From positions 62,001-126,000 of the forward strand of contig KB722774.1 in the NCBI GenBank assembly GCA_000349905.1: a DNA stretch of 64,000 nt, read 5' to 3'. The notes under the pieces are model-generated. The model did not search any database, was not told where the DNA came from, and saw only the letters and a program-made list of their open reading frames with translations. This document shows positions 24,770-36,455 of the stretch, one piece after another (within the stretch, counting starts at the first letter, position 1; the number at the start of each line of letters is the position of its first letter). Position numbers and translations under genes: made by a program. Source of the DNA: Volvariella volvacea V23. Taxonomy: Eukaryota; Basidiomycota; Agaricomycetes; Agaricales; Pluteaceae.

Positions 24770-25240
24770 ATGAAGGCATTCATACTGATCTACAAGTAAA
24801 CTCAATCACAAGCTCCTGATTTCTGCAGAGCTTATATTTCTCTAGGGGTTTCTTGGCCACCCAGCTCTCAGCATTCAACTACATTCACCCCGCAGTCGAC
24901 ATCGTTTATGTCGCCTTGGGTGACGATGCTCCGCCATACGATGGCGCGATAAGCCTTCAGGAGGCTTTGGCGACGTCGTAAGTAACACTGCCACTAAGGA
25001 AAGACATAATAGGACGTTTTGGTAGATTTGATATTCTCTATCTGCCTGGTGGATCGACACCAGCATTATCAAAAGATATCATCAGTGGGATCACGCGTCT
25101 TGTGAGTAGTCCTCTGTCAAGTGATAAGGATCTCTTAGACTCTTCCTAGGTCAAAGACACCACACACGTGTTGGCGACAGAAGAGGGGACTCTCAGTAAC
25201 TGTCAACCATTGTGTCCCCCCTTGCCCTCTGACCAGGCAT
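24770..25240 (+). pseudogene. DJ-1/PfpI-like N-terminal half, frame broken at the expected active site
   Basis: Exons 24770-24795, 24846-24977 and 25026-25101, plus a further exon opening at 25150, join in frame to a DJ-1/PfpI-type start: MKAFILIY, GFLATQLSAFNYIHP, a DIVYVAL strand, then SFDILYLPGGSTPALS, the usual strand with the conserved PGG. In this family a strand with the catalytic Cys should follow soon after KDTTHVL. Here the frame continues without a recognisable Cys elbow and is out of phase with the next credible exon (MIAVLAHTG at 25241). Either the gene is degraded here, or an intron I could not place restores the frame and the product continues into the SUKH gene. DJ-1 family members include chaperones and glyoxalases; no activity can be claimed. 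Confidence 0.45.
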
Positions 25241-26974
25241 ATGATTGCAGTCCTGGCCCACACCGGAGAGATCGACAACGCGATTGTGGCGATATCGAGT
25301 GAACTCTCAGGAGCAGCCAAGGAACAATGTATGCAGCCTCCAGAAGGCTGTTAAGACCCTCAAATGCTCACATTTGTCTAGTCCCAGGAATCAGATGGGA
25401 ACACCGAGGCTTCTTCCGAAGCGGTGGGTCGACCCTTAAATTACAACCTCACATGGCTAGACCTATATTTCAGGCAAATTCTTCTCGGCGGATTCAACAC
25501 ACCTCAGGACCCTCGGCTTGCTCTTCTCTGCCTCCCTCAACAACCACCTGAGTGACACCTATCCTCTCACCCAACCCCTCGGATGTCCCCCATCTACACA
25601 ATGCGACCAGTCTGAAGAGGCGGAGACGCCAGGACAAGCTACCGCTCGGCAGATCGCAGCATCAGAAAGCGAACCGGAAGCCGTCAACGAGGTCGTTCTT
25701 TTTGCGGCGCGGGTAGCAGCATATGGCTTCGTTGGAGAGGCTAATAGACTAATGTTGGAATTGTTCCCTTCCTTCCCTAATGCGCTCGGAGAGATCGAAC
25801 CCGCGATCCAATATGGGCTCGAATTCATATGGGCTGAATCTGGCGATCGGCCATTGCTCCCGTGGAACCAGCCAAGCCCAGAAGAGTTAGAGGAGTGGTA
25901 CACTGAGCACAGAGGAATCTACCCCCAGTCAGAGCAGGAAAAGGTAATCGCGTTGGAGACTTTAGAGTGCAGGATTGATTTGGGAGACGTCGAGCCTCAC
26001 CCATATTCGTTGCATGTGGCCGCGGTGCTGGCCTTGGAGCTAGGTCGAACAGAGTTAGCAGAGCGATACATTGAACTTCTGTGAGCACTCCCCACTCTCT
26101 CGCTCGCCTAACCAGTGTGGATTACCCCTCTCACCAGCGCGGCCTACACCACCCGGATGAACCGCCCCCACCTCTGGCCGTCCCTCCTCAAATGGAAGCC
26201 CCTCATCCCATATTGGGTCCGCGGCATCCTCGCCCAAAAAACAGGCACCACCCACGCCTCCATCCTCTCCCAGGTCAACCACGTTATCGCCGCGATCGCA
26301 GAATGGAGGACCACCCAGGCAGATCAACAGTCCAAGACGGACACGCGCCAAAAGGAGCTCGCGAAGCTCCCCTGCGCGACCCTTATCCAGATCCTCGAGC
26401 CCCTCAAATGGGACGGCGATGACGCGCTCGCGCGTCCCCCCGCGACGGTTGCGCAGGTGGCCGAGGCGGAGGCCCGGCTGGGGGTCTCGTTGCCGGAGGA
26501 CTACAAGGAGTTTCTCCGGACGAGCAACGGGTTGGGGTATATACCCAATCTGGCCAAGCCGGCTTTGAAAGGCGTCGAGAGCTTGAAGTGGGAGGACTCG
26601 AAGGACTTGGGTGTGGATGGGCTCCCGCTCGACCTGGGTCTGCAGTTTGACCCGGACAAAGTCGAGCGTCTGCCTCGCATGGGAAGGGTCATTTCCGTGT
26701 CGTCCGGGGAGGACTGCGAGGAATATGTGTGGCTTGTGGAGCCCTCTCAGGTGAAGGCTGCGTTGGATGCACAACCAGCCGGGTATACGATCAATGAAGA
26801 GCCAGGATGGAGGTAGGCTGAGCGTCCAATAATTTGTCATCCAATGCTGACGCGTATCCCAGGATCGCATATTGGATCCCGTGGATCCCACAGCTCAAGT
26901 GGCACACCTCCTTCCGTCAGTATTTGGAAAGCCTTGTGCTGCAGGCCGAAGAATCAGAATCCAGTGACACATAG
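25241..26974 (+). CDS. SUKH-domain (Smi1/Knr4-like) protein
   Basis: Exons 25241-25328, 25382-25423, 25474-26080, 26138-26812 and 26863-26974 give 507 residues from the first ATG. Residues about 345-460 carry a SUKH-1 (Smi1/Knr4) domain: PATVAQVAEAEARLGVSLP, EDYKEFLRTSNGLGYIP, then GRVISVSSGEDCEEYVWLVE. Before it lies a helical region (SLHVAAVLALELGRTELAER, HLRTLGLLFSASL) that may be a TPR-like array. In yeast, Smi1/Knr4 links cell-wall integrity signalling to glucan synthesis; related bacterial SUKH proteins are toxin immunity factors. The true N-terminus is uncertain, because the DJ-1-like exons directly upstream have no stop-separated boundary and could belong to the same transcript. The exon chain itself is firm: every junction keeps frame. 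Confidence 0.72.
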
Positions 26975-27581
26975 ATATGCCTACATCCTCCAAAAGCGTA
27001 GTTTCATGCATATCACCCATGTATTTACAAAATGAACATTGCACTCGACGCGCATCTGCGATCGCAAAAAAATTGAGACACCCTTGTACGCCAACACAGA
27101 GTAGTGGGAAATAACACAGCGTCGCGTCAAATGCCTTCGCCGCCGCATTCACCCACGCGCAGCCTCCGTTTACGTTCCGTGAGTATCGGATCGGATGTCC
27201 TCTTTAGGCCTTGCTCAGAGATTCTGCTGCACCTGTGTATCAAAGCCCACTCGGGGGATTGGAATCACACTGGCACAGGAGTAGATCCTGCCCCTGTCCT
27301 TTTTCCCATCAGCCGTTCCCATGGATTCACATGCATCATCACCCAACGAAACCGGGGGTCGTCTAGAAATCGTCCAACGTTCTCCAGGGGGAAAACCCTA
27401 TATCAAACCGAAACACGTCTAAACCTCATAACGAAACTTACGATAAGGATAGCTCGCGAATATTATTCGATAACGATAGCATCGGCGAATGCATGAGACA
27501 ACATTACTGATCCTTGGATACACTAAGATTCAATACAACCGAGTCGAACGCACATACCCACACCCTCACACAACCCGCACA
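26975..27581. other. Intergenic between convergent genes
   Basis: About 600 bp between the stop codons of the SUKH gene and SCC4. No gene or RNA was recognised; presumably 3' UTRs. Confidence 0.55.
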
Positions 27582-30375
27582 TCACTGAGATTGGGCAGTC
27601 GCCCGTTGTCTTTCGAGCGCCGACCTGAGCTTATTATTAACTTTCCTCTGACGGCTAGCCTTGGTGCTGTCACCGGCCCAGCGATGGAGTTCTACAGATG
27701 GGATTAGTCACACGCATCATCCCGCTCCGAGACCCAAACTTACCCAAAAATCTCTCGCCGACCCATAGCCTCAATCGGGCATTTCCAACGTTATCAGGCC
27801 CTTTCTTCTGCGTGCTTGACGCTTGCGATTCCTGAGCTTGAGAAGATTGAGACCCGCCGGCGTTGTTAGCGGACACTGGTGGAGGAATAGGGGCGGCACC
27901 CATCCCAGCACCAAGCGTCTCGCAGACTTTGAGCATCCCCTCCGCATGCTCCTTGGCCGTGTACATATACCGGGCAGCCACCAGCGCAAGCACCAGAGCC
28001 CGAAGGTGATTGTCTTGGGCCCCTGTGGATATCGACAGTGCTTGGCGTAGGTGATTCCTAAAGGTCACATCAAAATGAGTCACGGCTCGCGCAAGGAACG
28101 AAGAAGCCCAACCCACTTTCCCTTCAGGTACTCCTTGGTCGCACACGACCGGAGAACCTCGCCAACCGCGCAAAGTGCGCCTCCCAGTCTATCGCACTCA
28201 TCCGCCACATCAAGCGCCTCCTGGCACAACTCGTCCTCGTCCTCCTCGCTGGCGGCGCCTCCATAATCACCCTCCTCCTTCTCCACACCCCCGACTGTTG
28301 GCTCACCCCCCTCCGAAGACGCCAACACTGCATCGAAATCCGAGCTCGGCCCAGACGAAGACGGCATCATCGCCTCCCAGGCCTTCCTCGCCTCCCTCGA
28401 CTTGTCAACCTCTCTCTCCGCCAAGACTCCAAATCTCAAGCTAATCTCCCCCGCTCTCGAACAGGCATAGACCCACGGGTCCTTCTCCTTTCGCTTGTCC
28501 TTTGTCCCCATCCGGTGATCTGCATCTGCATCTGCATCCTCAGACCCGGAACTCAACCTCGTTGCAACGCGGTAGCACGCTTCTGCCATCTGCACCTGGC
28601 CACGTGCATGAGCCAGATGGGCTTGATGGAGGGTGATTCGCGCTGAATAATCACGGAAGAGGGTGTAATGGACCGATAGCTCGTTTTCTTCCAGATTAAG
28701 CTTGGAGTTGTGATCGCCGGCCTTTTGGGGTGCTGCTGCATGCCCACAATAGTGTACAGACGGAGGGACTGGTATGGACCGTGTATGGGCAATGAGCTCG
28801 TTTAGAACCTAAGTTGGTGTGAAAAAAAGAAATAAAGAATGTCGACTCGTGGCTTTCAATGGGGAACAATTAACATACCCTCTCCGCTTCCTCGAATTCG
28901 CAACGCATTACGGCAATCTGTGTGTCAACGCAGTGCCATTTAAGTGATCATCCATGCCAGTCGCTAAACCCCCTTGGACACTCACCCCCACCAGTTCAGA
29001 CAGCAGGTCAGCCTTGATCCTCTCCATCCTAAGCTCCGTCCCTTCGTCTTCTACTCGCGCTACCGCGCTCCACCCAGCGGTCAAGTGGCCAGCGCCTCTT
29101 GCCTCTCTGTCCTTCTCCCGCTCGTACACTGCGAGGCCTTCTTTGGCAAACACTCGCTTCTTGGGCTTTCTTCCTACCGGGTCCCGCTTTGCAACGCTTG
29201 ATATTAAGAATCCGAGCAGGTAAAGCACTCGAGGGTGGGTGCTCTGTATCCACACCCCAGGGTATACTTCGATCACACCCGCTCTCGCGGCAGCGGCTGA
29301 CGAGGAACCGGGTGCTGCATCTATATCTACGTCCGTTCCAGGAGACGACGGGGGAAGAGCGGTTCCAGAGTCGAGCAGAATATGTAGGTCCTTGAGGGCG
29401 AGGGCAACCAGATCGGACGTGCCCTTGTAAGTGTAGAAAATAACCATTAGTATGAGAAGGTGGACTTTGATGACCGGGTGCATGTCCTCAGCGAGGGAGG
29501 GGTAAGGCGGAGCTGGCTGGGAGGAATCTGTCTTGTCTTTTGTGGGTTGAGGAGGCGGCGGGGGGAGTGCATCTGGCACTTTGGACCAGGAACCGGCGTT
29601 GATGAGGACTTGAACGCGGAGCAGGGTGGCAAGGTACACAACTTGGCTGTGAGCCTGCTGCCGTGCGAGCGACTGCAGGACATCAATAGCCGCCAGCGCA
29701 CGAGTACAGTCAGCAGGGGGGAGCGACGCAGAAGCAGAGCGCAGAGACGAGAACGACGCGATGAGATCCAGATGCGCGGTATAGGCCATGTGCATCGGCA
29801 GACGCGACAGCTGTGGCGAGGCGAGGAAGCGTTTGAGCGTCTGCTGGGCGTGCCGCGGCGAGGGTGCGATCCGGGCAGAGAGCAGGATGAGCCGGGCGTA
29901 GTAGTGCCCCAGACTCGGGTGCTGCGAGAGGAAAGGTGAGTGTATGCGCGCGTATATGCATCAGACGTGGTACCTTCTGTGCTAGCACGAGCTGTCGAAG
30001 CAAAGGTCAGCCTCTGGGGGATCAGTACACGAAGACTCAACGTACGCCTTTCGTTATGGCCTTCTCGGCGACGTCCACCAGACCCAGCATCGACGCAATC
30101 TCCGCCGTCCCAGTCCACGCGCGACACTCGACTCCTGGCTCCAGCCCCGGCAGCCCAAGGCACCTCCTGAGCGCCTCCAACGACAGCAGCAGACTCCTGT
30201 GGTGCAACGCATGTCCTCTAGGGTATACAATCAGCGACGGCAGATGGAGCAACAGAACTTCAGGCGGTATGGGCCGCGCCGGTGGCTCAAGCCTCTGTCT
30301 CTTCGCCGCCCTCGACGTCGGCTCGGGCTCTTTCTCTCTTCGTTTCGCGGGTCGGGGGCTGCGGTTACAGTTCAT
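27582..30375 (-). CDS. SCC4: Cohesin loading factor Scc4/MAU2
   Basis: Exons complement 30046-30375, 29974-29991, 28986-29921, 28879-28917, 28117-28808, 27744-28057 and 27582-27691 give 812 residues. The all-helical TPR-like text matches the family: HPSLGHYYARLILLSARIA near the start; VHLLILMVIFYTYKGTSDL in the middle; IQSTHPRVLYLLGFLISSVA followed by KRDPVGRKPKKRVFAKEGL; and near the end QALSISTGAQDNHLRALVLA and NARLRLWVGERFLELHRWAG. Scc4 with Scc2 loads cohesin onto chromosomes in the nucleus. Exon 2 is an 18-nt microexon (LVLAQK) and exon 4 only 39 nt. A long acidic Glu/Asp/Gly insert (about residues 555-600) sits between helices. The start was set at MNCNRSPRP, followed by a basic KRR segment that may be a nuclear localisation signal. 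Converges with the SUKH gene. Confidence 0.88.
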
Positions 30376-30519
30376 GGTGGGGTAGTGCGCAGAGAGAGGG
30401 AGGGTCGTCCACTCGTCTCTCTCATGGAACGCAAAAAGGGCACGAGAAAGTGTCACGCGTTTTGTTACGCGACGCGAGGTGGTAATGGCTTTATTACATA
30501 ATTAATTACAGCGCTAAAA

Positions 30520-32713
30520 TCAGGCGCGGACCGCGGGGCCGTGCCATCCCAGCCACGTCCCAATTCCACCAAAGCGACGCCTTGCCTTGACAGTGTCTTT
30601 TGCTGGGGAGCAGAGCACAGAAACAATGATGTCGTCTGTCTGCACTTTGGGCTTTTTGTACACCTTGTCTCGCAGCACCCTCTCCCACTCGCTCAGCTCC
30701 TCGACAGTCCCGCTGCACCCGCTCGTGTTCTCGATCAGCGTTCGAATGCGCTGTGGCCACAGCCGGATCGCCTCGTCGTCGTCGAGGTCTTGTTCAAAGA
30801 CGGATCTGTGGACCAGCTCCGCTGCACCGCCCTTGGCGATCGGGTGCAAGTCGATCGAGTTGGATCTTGGTGCGTAAAATATGCTCGCCGCCTCTGGCTG
30901 TGGATTGTGGGGCGGAAAGCTCCCCCAGGGTCTTGATGGCCGGACTTGAGTTGAAGGAGTCAACAACAATCACCAACGGGATACCGTTCGTCTTACAGTG
31001 CGGGTCGTTCATCAGGATGTCCATGTTGATGCCGAGCATATCCTTGATTTGACTGGCCATCCAGATTAACGTGATCATCGACAGATCTGATTCGGGCTGT
31101 AGGACCACCTGTGTTTAGTGCTCCAGATATATGGGACGAGCGGGCTTACCCATCCTCCACCAATGTCCGAGTGCGAGCCAGCAAACCAAACCTGCTTGAC
31201 CTGCTGGTTCGGTGCCGGCTGATGGGTGTCGTCGAACTCCCATCTATCCAAGGAGGTCAGTATCCGCAATAGTACACGTACTACGGAACTCACTTTGTAA
31301 CAGGAAACGCGCCACGATTTTCGCTAAAAGACGCGTGTCAATCACATTACGCAAAATCGCGTCGAATGGGCTTACTTTAGGGCCATCGCGTGGAACGCGT
31401 TTTCCACATGTCGTCCTAAACGCAAGTCGTTGAATCCAAAATAATTCTTGACGACCTCAGTCCACCTTCACAACACCGGTGGGACCACTTACGATTTCCT
31501 TGGGGACGAATCCCGGCAGACCAAGGGCCCCTGACGTTCATCAATGTCGGTCCTCACTCTATCCATTCCACTCGGCAACCTACCAACTGTATCAAATACC
31601 CCAAGCACCTTGATCATGAAAGGAAAGTCCTCCATCTGCTCGTCCCTTTGCTTTCTCCACGGTGCCAGAGCGTCTTCAGCAGCCTTCTTTTCTGCATCGT
31701 TACAATCCGAATTGGCCTTGTAGTAACTAGGAAGGAAAGTCAATGCAGTAGAAAAAACAGCAAAGACCTACTCAACTGCTCGTAAATGGACCAAAACGAC
31801 TCTTGCCCTTCCTTGTCTAGCAAGCCGATATCCCCGATCAAATCAGCGACCGTTCTCGCCTGTAATCAGCTGGTGGTCAGCATCTTCACAGCTTCGGATT
31901 GCTTTACCGAGCTCACAGTGTACGCGCCACGACTGAACCCAAAGATGAAAATCTCGTCCCCCGGCTCCCAGTTCCTAGCGGCGAAGAGGTATGCCTAGAA
32001 CTAGAATTAGACGGGATATATGCGCGCTTTGCAAGTGGCCTGCGCTACCTCTTTCACTTTCGCTGCGAGTCCGGTCCTAGTGGCAGCATTGTCAGGGTGG
32101 GTTATTCTCCAACGTCTTGGCACATACCCTGTGGCTCTGTGATGCGTGTCAGCCTCCACACGCACGAAGGGAGTTGGGCCGACGGTACTCACCCTTCGAC
32201 TAGGGCTTTTACTCCGTTCCCAATGGCGTCTCCAAACACCCAGTCTGTTGTTCCTACACCGGATTGACTGTTCATGACGTTGAGCACCTAGATCGTTAGC
32301 AGGACTCGATGCGGAGGCTTACTAGAACACGATTTGGTGACAACCGTCATCGTCGCGCTGTGCTCGCAGAGATCGAAAAGCAATAAACCAGATGAACCAC
32401 AGCAGAGAGCAGAGCGCCGTACGTGGTTAACAGCCTTGGCCAGCTTCCAGATATTTGTCGCCCGCTCTCTGTCGCGCTCGAGCGAGCCGTCCTGCCAAGT
32501 GCCTGTCAACGTTGCCACACCCCATCAGCCACCCGCTCCCGGTAACCAAAGCCCAATGGATCCCCCGCATTCGAATGGGAATCCCAGCCACGCTTCTCGA
32601 TATGGAAGGGCACCCCCCTCCAAGCCACGGAATGGAAGAGGCGGCTTACCGTCTAGGGCGAGGACGATCTTTTTCCGTTGCAGGCGCTGGAATGGAGACA
32701 GGACCCTGGGCAT
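30520..32713 (-). CDS. DUF2235 alpha/beta-hydrolase-like protein
   Basis: Fifteen short exons (complement 32650-32713, 32423-32502, 32323-32357, 32193-32267, 32128-32136, 32049-32076, 31917-31994, 31777-31859, 31584-31726, 31493-31530, 31376-31446, 31294-31323, 31150-31243, 30985-31108, 30520-30944) give 458 residues. Family blocks appear in order: KKIVLALDGTWQD; HQIVFYQSGVGT; EGATGTGLAAKVKEAY; DEIFIFGFSRGAYTAR (nucleophile elbow G-x-S-R-G); VFDTVGALGLP; HVENAFHAMAL; QVWFAGSHSDIGGGW, which carries the conserved HSDIGGG. DUF2235 is related to bacterial type VI secretion phospholipases (Tle1); the fungal members are predicted intracellular hydrolases with unknown substrate. Exon 5 is a 9-nt microexon, needed to keep frame and the GATG motif. 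The exon 8 donor (GTTGAG) is chosen on frame only. Start is the first ATG; the upstream in-frame GTG was ignored. Confidence 0.85.
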
Positions 32714-32837
32714 CTTTGGAGCGCGGATGTCAGTCACAAGGGGGTGTGGAGGACCGCACCGGGCTGGGAGCGCTTAAATAGGCTATTCGGGAAGAGGGGT
32801 ATCTACTACTACTGCTCGTGTCAATCATCTACGTGAA

Positions 32838-33620
32838 TCACTTTTTCTTGCGCGCACAAACGCTGTTTTCCTTGGCGACGTCCCTGCCCTGTCTGCCCTG
32901 CGGTGCCACCTGACGCGCTGCGAACACGGACGCAAGGGCGTCGTCCAGCTCTCGCGGGTCTCCACATCCGCCCAAGGAAGACCACTCCGCCCGTGCCATC
33001 CCGGACCGGGGCTCCCAGTCGCCCCACTGCAGACTCGCTGCCAACTCGTGCCCTGATGGCAAGAATCAGTCAACACCCGAACACGACCGCCCCCGGGTGG
33101 CGTGCGCACCTCTCTCCATCCAGTACCCGATGCTCCCCGGACCGAGAATAGAATTGCGATTACCTTCCTCCTCCCGTTTCTTAGCGGGCGTGTGTTGCGG
33201 CCATCGACTCGAGAATAGCGCGAAGGCCTCGTCTACCTCGTCTGCGTTTCCTGGGAACCCCATGGGGCCCCACATCCTCTGCTGTGTTTCGCCTAATATC
33301 CCTGATATGGGTTCGAGTGCGAATATACTGGTTGCCCTCGGCGTACATACCTGCTTCAATCGCCCCTCTCCAGCCTAGGCGATCAGCGCTACTTGAGCTC
33401 GACCAAGGCGCAACAAGTGTCCTCGGTGCCACAGGCGTTGTCATTTCGTTGCACGGCGGCGAAACTACCAAGAGAGGGCCTGGTGCGTTCAAAGTAGACG
33501 AGAAGTGGGCAGCTCTGCAGCCCAGACTCGGGCTTATACAATTCGGCTTCTAACCGATGGAGTTGTTCGGAGCATCCGCATATCCATTGGCATGCCTCGT
33601 TCACCGAGTCCCTGACTGCG
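32838..33620 (-). CDS. Unrecognised protein, N-terminus unresolved
   Basis: A chain of exons can be read on the minus strand: one ending at 33469, then 33351-33374, 33164-33301 and 32838-33052 with the stop TGA. All junctions are GT-AG and in frame. The product includes RDSVNEACQWICGCSEQ, then LGWRGAIEAG, MWGPMGFPGNADEVDEAF and the basic end CARKKK. I recognise no family; it looks soluble and mixed alpha-helical. The first exon is open up to about 33620 but no convincing ATG was found, so the 5' end is missing or spliced from further upstream. It sits 125 bp upstream of the DUF2235 gene on the same strand, and the two could be one transcription unit. Codon-like composition and consistent splicing argue for a real gene; function unknown. 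Confidence 0.4.
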
Positions 33621-34081
33621 AAGGACTGGTTGTGTGTACCCTCTCGGTCTCACGCATGCGCTATTTCCGTTTGTGTGCTTGCTGGATATGAATGAAAGGG
33701 GTACCCTTTGGTCGTGGTGCTGCTGGAGCCTTCAATCCGGCGTCACATAGACTATACACCCATTTATAGAATACAGTTATCTATTCATTACCTCGCTTAC
33801 CATACTGCCAATCGTTCATTCCATCAACAACCTCACCCGTCACGCACACCACGCATCTCAGATCCAAGACGCAAACCCACCGACCGCTCGCGTCCACCGC
33901 GCCACCTCTGCTCCAGAGTCCAAACGGGGCTATTCCACCACGCCACTATCCATCTCCCAAATCGGCCACTCGAACACCTCTACTCTGCGCGCTTGCGGCG
34001 CCACGATGTGGCGATCCGCCCGGCTTTCCCGGGTGTGCACCCTTAATCCCACTTGAGGCCTATTAGAGCTAGGACTCGTGA
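33621..34081. other. Intergenic, nothing recognised
   Basis: About 460 bp between two minus-strand genes. No exon or RNA signal; it may hold the missing 5' exon of the gene ending at 32838. Confidence 0.4.
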
Positions 34082-35212
34082 CTACCCCACTCGGTGTCTC
34101 GACACCCACGTGGTGTTTGTATGACATATCGTCCTCCCAATATTCAGGCCGGAGGTTGAGCTTGGACTGTTGTACACGTCAGAGTCAGAAATGCGGACGT
34201 CCAAGTCGTGAATGTCGACTCTGAGATCTTCCAGAGAACTAGCGGGAGAGGACGAGCATGGCGAAGAACCATCGCTCCGGCTGTTTAGATATGATGCGCT
34301 ATAGTCCGAGTCCATCTCCCTCTGTAGCATCATCCAATCCTCATCGACATCCGTTGGCCATGGCATTTCTACCTCATTCACTTCATTATTGCTGCAGTTG
34401 AACGCATCAGGAGCCCTATTTTGGGGTGCACGGTACATGACGTCGACGTGCGCCCAGAAGGGTGGGTCGCTCTGCATTTCATATGCTTCTTATTCTGCGT
34501 CCCAATGGGAGTCGTAGCGTGACGCAGGTTGAATTTCGGCACTTACACCCGCCGGTGAGGACGGGTAATGCCCAGTCCCCCACGACATGTAGTCCATCAT
34601 ACCACCCGGGCTCGCTTCCTGACGTGCCTGAAGCTGCATATTGCCCATCATGCCTGGACCGTCTACTATAGCGATGGTGGATCGACACCAAATCCGTCGA
34701 GCAGCTGTAATACACACCAGAATCCCAACGCTTCCTTGCTCGGATGCACCATCACCAAACTCCAACACGTCGCCCAGAAGCTCCCGCACCGCTTGTTCCG
34801 CACCGGCCATCATAGCTTGCCGCCACGGCTCTAGCTCCGCTGCAGAAACATCTTCCAACAGGCGATCTCGCTCTCGCGCGGTCTGAGCCTCTCTAGCGTT
34901 TCCTACATCGCAGTCATCGTCAAAGCCGATACCCGCGCTCCGCTCAATACAACATCGCCACATTTCATTTTGCCGATCGTCCTGCTCTCTATGATAAGGA
35001 CTCGGGGTATCGCCACGGTGCTTGTACCCAACATCGACAGGGCACGCCGCATGTGGCGACATACTTGTTTCATAATAAAATCCCTCCCATTCAAAGCCGT
35101 GAAAGGATCTCGGATTGGCATCACCCGCGCTTATCGTGCTCAGGTGCTTATAGTTGATAGTTGACCATCGAGGCTTTTGGTTGAATGTTGCGGGTATTGG
35201 TGGCGGAAGCAT
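34082..35212 (-). CDS. Unrecognised acidic protein (351 residues)
   Basis: Two exons, complement 34547-35212 and 34082-34471, joined by a 75-nt intron with a GTAAGT donor and a TGCAG acceptor, keep frame and give 351 residues from an ATG. The first half has a charged helical stretch (AREAQTARERDRLLEDVSAA) followed by an alanine-rich helix; the second half is acidic and Ser-rich (for example SSPCSSSPASSLEDLRVDIH) and looks disordered. No membrane segment, signal peptide or known domain is visible. It might be a regulatory protein, but I cannot assign a role. Long uninterrupted frame plus a good intron support it as a real gene. Confidence 0.5.
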
Positions 35213-36455
35213 TCATAGCACTTGTCGCAGCGTCTTCAGCGGTAGCACCAGTATCGACTTTTGCTTTTCTACGTGTCAAAGATGCAATTCTCTCATCTGT
35301 GACACTTGACGAACCCGGTCTATACCCATGGCGGCTCGGGGTTCCCTTAAGCCCACCTCCTGCATCCCCAGAATTGGTTAAACATCCAATACGACACGGT
35401 CAGCGGCTACATACCCTTCGTAGCATAGCTCCAGTTCATGCCCATTCCTGACCCGGTGTTAGAGAGGCCGTGACGCCAATTACACCAACGATGCAATAGC
35501 TATTAGGGGGAGCGGGGAAGATAGGGAATTGAAGAAGCTGTTTGTGGATTCGACCGTCGGGTAAACCAATTAGAAGCAGCTGAACGGTTTCAGGGACCAT
35601 ACAGAGTCGTCTAGGGAGGGCCCATCTCAGAGGATGCTAGCACGAGGTGAGTGCCATATAGGCGGCCGGTGGAGGCAGTAGGCGAACAAGGGTTCAAGTC
35701 GCCTTGGATGAAGCGTCTCCTGGGCAGAACAGCCCGCAATTGGACCCACAGAGTTCAACAGCACCCTGCGACCGTTCGATTTTCTGACCTCGTTTACATT
35801 TGGATGGGAGTAACACGGGGACTCCAAGACGAACCATTCCAGTGTAGAAGAGCCAGGAATAGCATTTCTCCATTGGTCTCCTCTGGGGACTAGGAAAGCT
35901 ATGCCCGGGGCGAGGCATAATTCGTGTTACGAGGCATGGAGTAAGCCTTTCGGCCATCGGTTCTGAATGAGAGAATAAGAACAAACACGGAAGGAGAAAA
36001 GACAGAAGAGCAACCAAGGAAATATTGATAATAGTGTAGAGATTCGACCGCATGCAACGAACTACTTCTCGATACTCCTTAAGGTAATAAAGAGCCCACC
36101 TCTCGATCGCTGAAGCACTCAAGTCCAAGCGGGTTTCATTGCAATGACCAATATCGCCACCGAAAGTAGCATAAGTACAAAAGCAGGCATGCGCCACATG
36201 TTAAAATTACCGCAGCCAATTTACGTTTGACAAGAACACGCATATATCCAGTCCCACAGTAAAGAAAACAATAACTTACTATGAAAAGCAAAAGAGTGCT
36301 GATAGAAAGGCAAAGTCCATGAACTGTTTTCTTCGAGCGAGTAAAGTCAGCCGCTGAGAAGGTGGCCATAGACCAGTTGTAGGTCCAGCGAAGTGTGGAT
36401 AGAGTGTACAAAGGGTGAAGCCAAATCTAGAACGACTTGTTCAGCCGCCGCAGAG
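35213..36455. other. Region with possible 3' exons, no independent gene supported
   Basis: On the minus strand two hydrophobic open frames (around 36136-36411 and 35694-36197) could be downstream exons of the homeodomain-like gene or an old membrane-protein relic. Splice sites are present (for example GTAAGTTATT near 36290), but no consistent chain to a stop with a recognisable fold was found. Confidence 0.4.
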
